From JBBIJO01 sp037445895 (lineage in GTDB: Bacteria; Bacteroidota; Ignavibacteria; Kapaibacteriales; UBA2268): a stretch of 64,000 nt of DNA. Below the pieces are notes generated by a model that worked only from the letters and a program-made list of their open reading frames with translations, was not told the origin of the DNA and searched no databases. Both the position numbers and the translations under genes were made by a program. Below are positions 63,317 to 64,000 of the stretch, one piece after another. Position 1 is the first letter of the stretch. The number at the start of each line of letters is the position of its first letter. The DNA lies in NCBI GenBank assembly GCA_037445895.1, contig JBBIJO010000011.1:1-64000 (forward strand), read 5' to 3'.

Positions 63317-63757
63317 TTAGCAACCGGTTTGTGAATGAATCTTTTCTATCCGACGCTGGTGGCGCCCACCCTCGAATTCTGCTGTCAAAAATGAACGAAC
63401 AATTTCTTTAGCTTCGTCGAGCGAAACCAATCGAGCCCCAAAAGTCAATATATTTGCATTGTTGTGTTGGCGTGCAAGTTCTGCCATTTTCGAAGAAGCA
63501 CAGTTTGCGGCTCGTATCCCTCGGACCTTGTTAGCAACTATACTCATTCCAATCCCCGAACCACAGATTAGGATTCCGAAGTCGAACCTCCCGTTTGCAA
63601 CGGATTCTGCGGTAGGACGAGCAAAGTCGGGATAATCGCACGATTCAAAACCATTGCAGCCGAAATCGGTAACTTCGTATCCCAAAGATTTCAAATACGC
63701 AATTATCCCAAGTTTATGTTCATATCCCGCATGGTCACAACCGATAGCAATTTTCAT
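63317..63757 (-). CDS. rpiB: Ribose-5-phosphate isomerase B
   Basis: Interconverts ribose 5-phosphate and ribulose 5-phosphate in the pentose phosphate pathway. ATG 63757 gives the family start MKIAIGCDHAGYEHK. FGILICGSGIGMSI near residues 62-75 holds the catalytic Cys, NKVRGIRAANC and RQHNNANILTFGAR are conserved, and EFEGGRHQRRIEKI ends it. A TTG five codons upstream is not needed. It heads the rpiB-bshB1 pair; no further gene is seen up to the window end. Confidence 0.93.
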   Translation of the reverse strand: MKIAIGCDHAGYEHKLGIIAYLKSLGYEVTDFGCNGFESCDYPDFARPTAESVANGRFDFGILICGSGIGMSIVANKVRGIRAANCASSKMAELARQHNNANILTFGARLVSLDEAKEIVRSFLTAEFEGGRHQRRIEKIHSQTGC

Positions 63758-64000
63758 TTCCAATACTTTCAAATAAATAATTTATATCGTAAATTTTTAA
63801 TCTTTATTGTTAACAAAGTGTTTTTTTACTTTGAATAATGTAAGGCTACGTTACTTCTATTGTTTCAAAGAAACTTTATCGAACTCTGGATTACTATACT
63901 TAGATGAAACCAAGAATTGAGCATTCTTATTAATTCATCAATCATACGGGTTAACTTTTACAATTGCTCACACTAATGACAGAGATAAGTTAAAGATAAA

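Noticed and set aside
1..64000. CRISPR array, prophage, insertion sequence or biosynthetic cluster
   Set aside because: No regularly spaced direct repeats, transposase, integrase, phage structural or assembly-line genes were seen.

Overview
The window is a 64 kb piece of an AT-rich bacterial chromosome, most probably from the Bacteroidota/Chlorobiota-Ignavibacteria-Kapabacteria side of the FCB group. This is inferred from three things: large secreted proteins with type IX secretion-like C-terminal tails; -7 elements of the form TAnnTTTG, once with TTTG 20 bases upstream (in front of tRNA-Thr); and a bacillithiol-type deacetylase (BshB1). One run of exactly 100 N (13253-13352) shows that this is a scaffold. 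Most of the content is ordinary housekeeping. I see no prophage, transposase or CRISPR array.

Layout. 1-3301 (-): a very large surface protein (GEVED domain plus parallel beta-helix) cut by the window edge. 3581-7541 (+): aspartate kinase, an NRAMP-universal stress protein fusion behind a perfect palindromic operator, and a small cytosolic C39-like protein. 7610-8495 (-): a CAU tRNA and an outer-membrane barrel. 8620-13156 (+): compact cluster cstA-hpnE-pgsA-ftsY. 13157-16243: a disturbed stretch with the gap, an open frame running into it, and a decayed Asp-box (BNR) surface protein. 16244-18331 (-): methylmalonyl-CoA mutase small subunit without its partner. 18546-28313 (+): ATP-grasp protein, M28 peptidase, alpha/beta hydrolase, lipoprotein, secD-secF, STAS protein, purA, menG. 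28314-28906: no intact gene, two apparent gene remnants. 28907-38104 (+): rsmG, DUF4159, DUF4175, truB, ribF, rpsO, terminator, pnp, tRNA-Glu.

38366-49285: a cupin (+), then mainly minus-strand genes: a FlgO/CsgG-like protein, an Hpt protein, RNase P RNA, a zinc-ribbon/Nif3 pair, an outer-membrane barrel (+), a fragment of a propionyl-CoA carboxylase beta gene, a cysteine desulfurase with a 99-residue partner, proline dehydrogenase, a secreted reprolysin-like metalloprotease, mtgA and a nuclease lipoprotein. 49291-52818 (-): smc. 53000-59054: a di-haem cytochrome c (+), tRNA-Thr (+), then a minus-strand cluster of four: a ClpB gene lacking its N-terminal half, a vWA/OmpA/SPOR lipoprotein, a mono-haem cytochrome c and a porin with an N-terminal haem motif. 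59306-61437 (-): two glycosyltransferases. 61518-62033 (+): a LOG-family protein. 62569-63757 (-): bshB1 and rpiB. 63758-64000 holds nothing I can name.

The most interesting signals are: (1) the 54215-59054 envelope cluster, where a cytochrome c and a haem-bearing porin overlap by 4 bases and follow an unusual lipoprotein and a truncated ClpB; (2) the palindromic metal-repressor-like site between the -33 and -7 regions of the NRAMP-Usp gene; (3) decay of the propionyl-CoA/methylmalonyl-CoA route (orphan mutA, broken pccB fragment); (4) strong excess of the tetranucleotide TCGA in coding sequence, largely at codon junctions (NTC followed by GAN).
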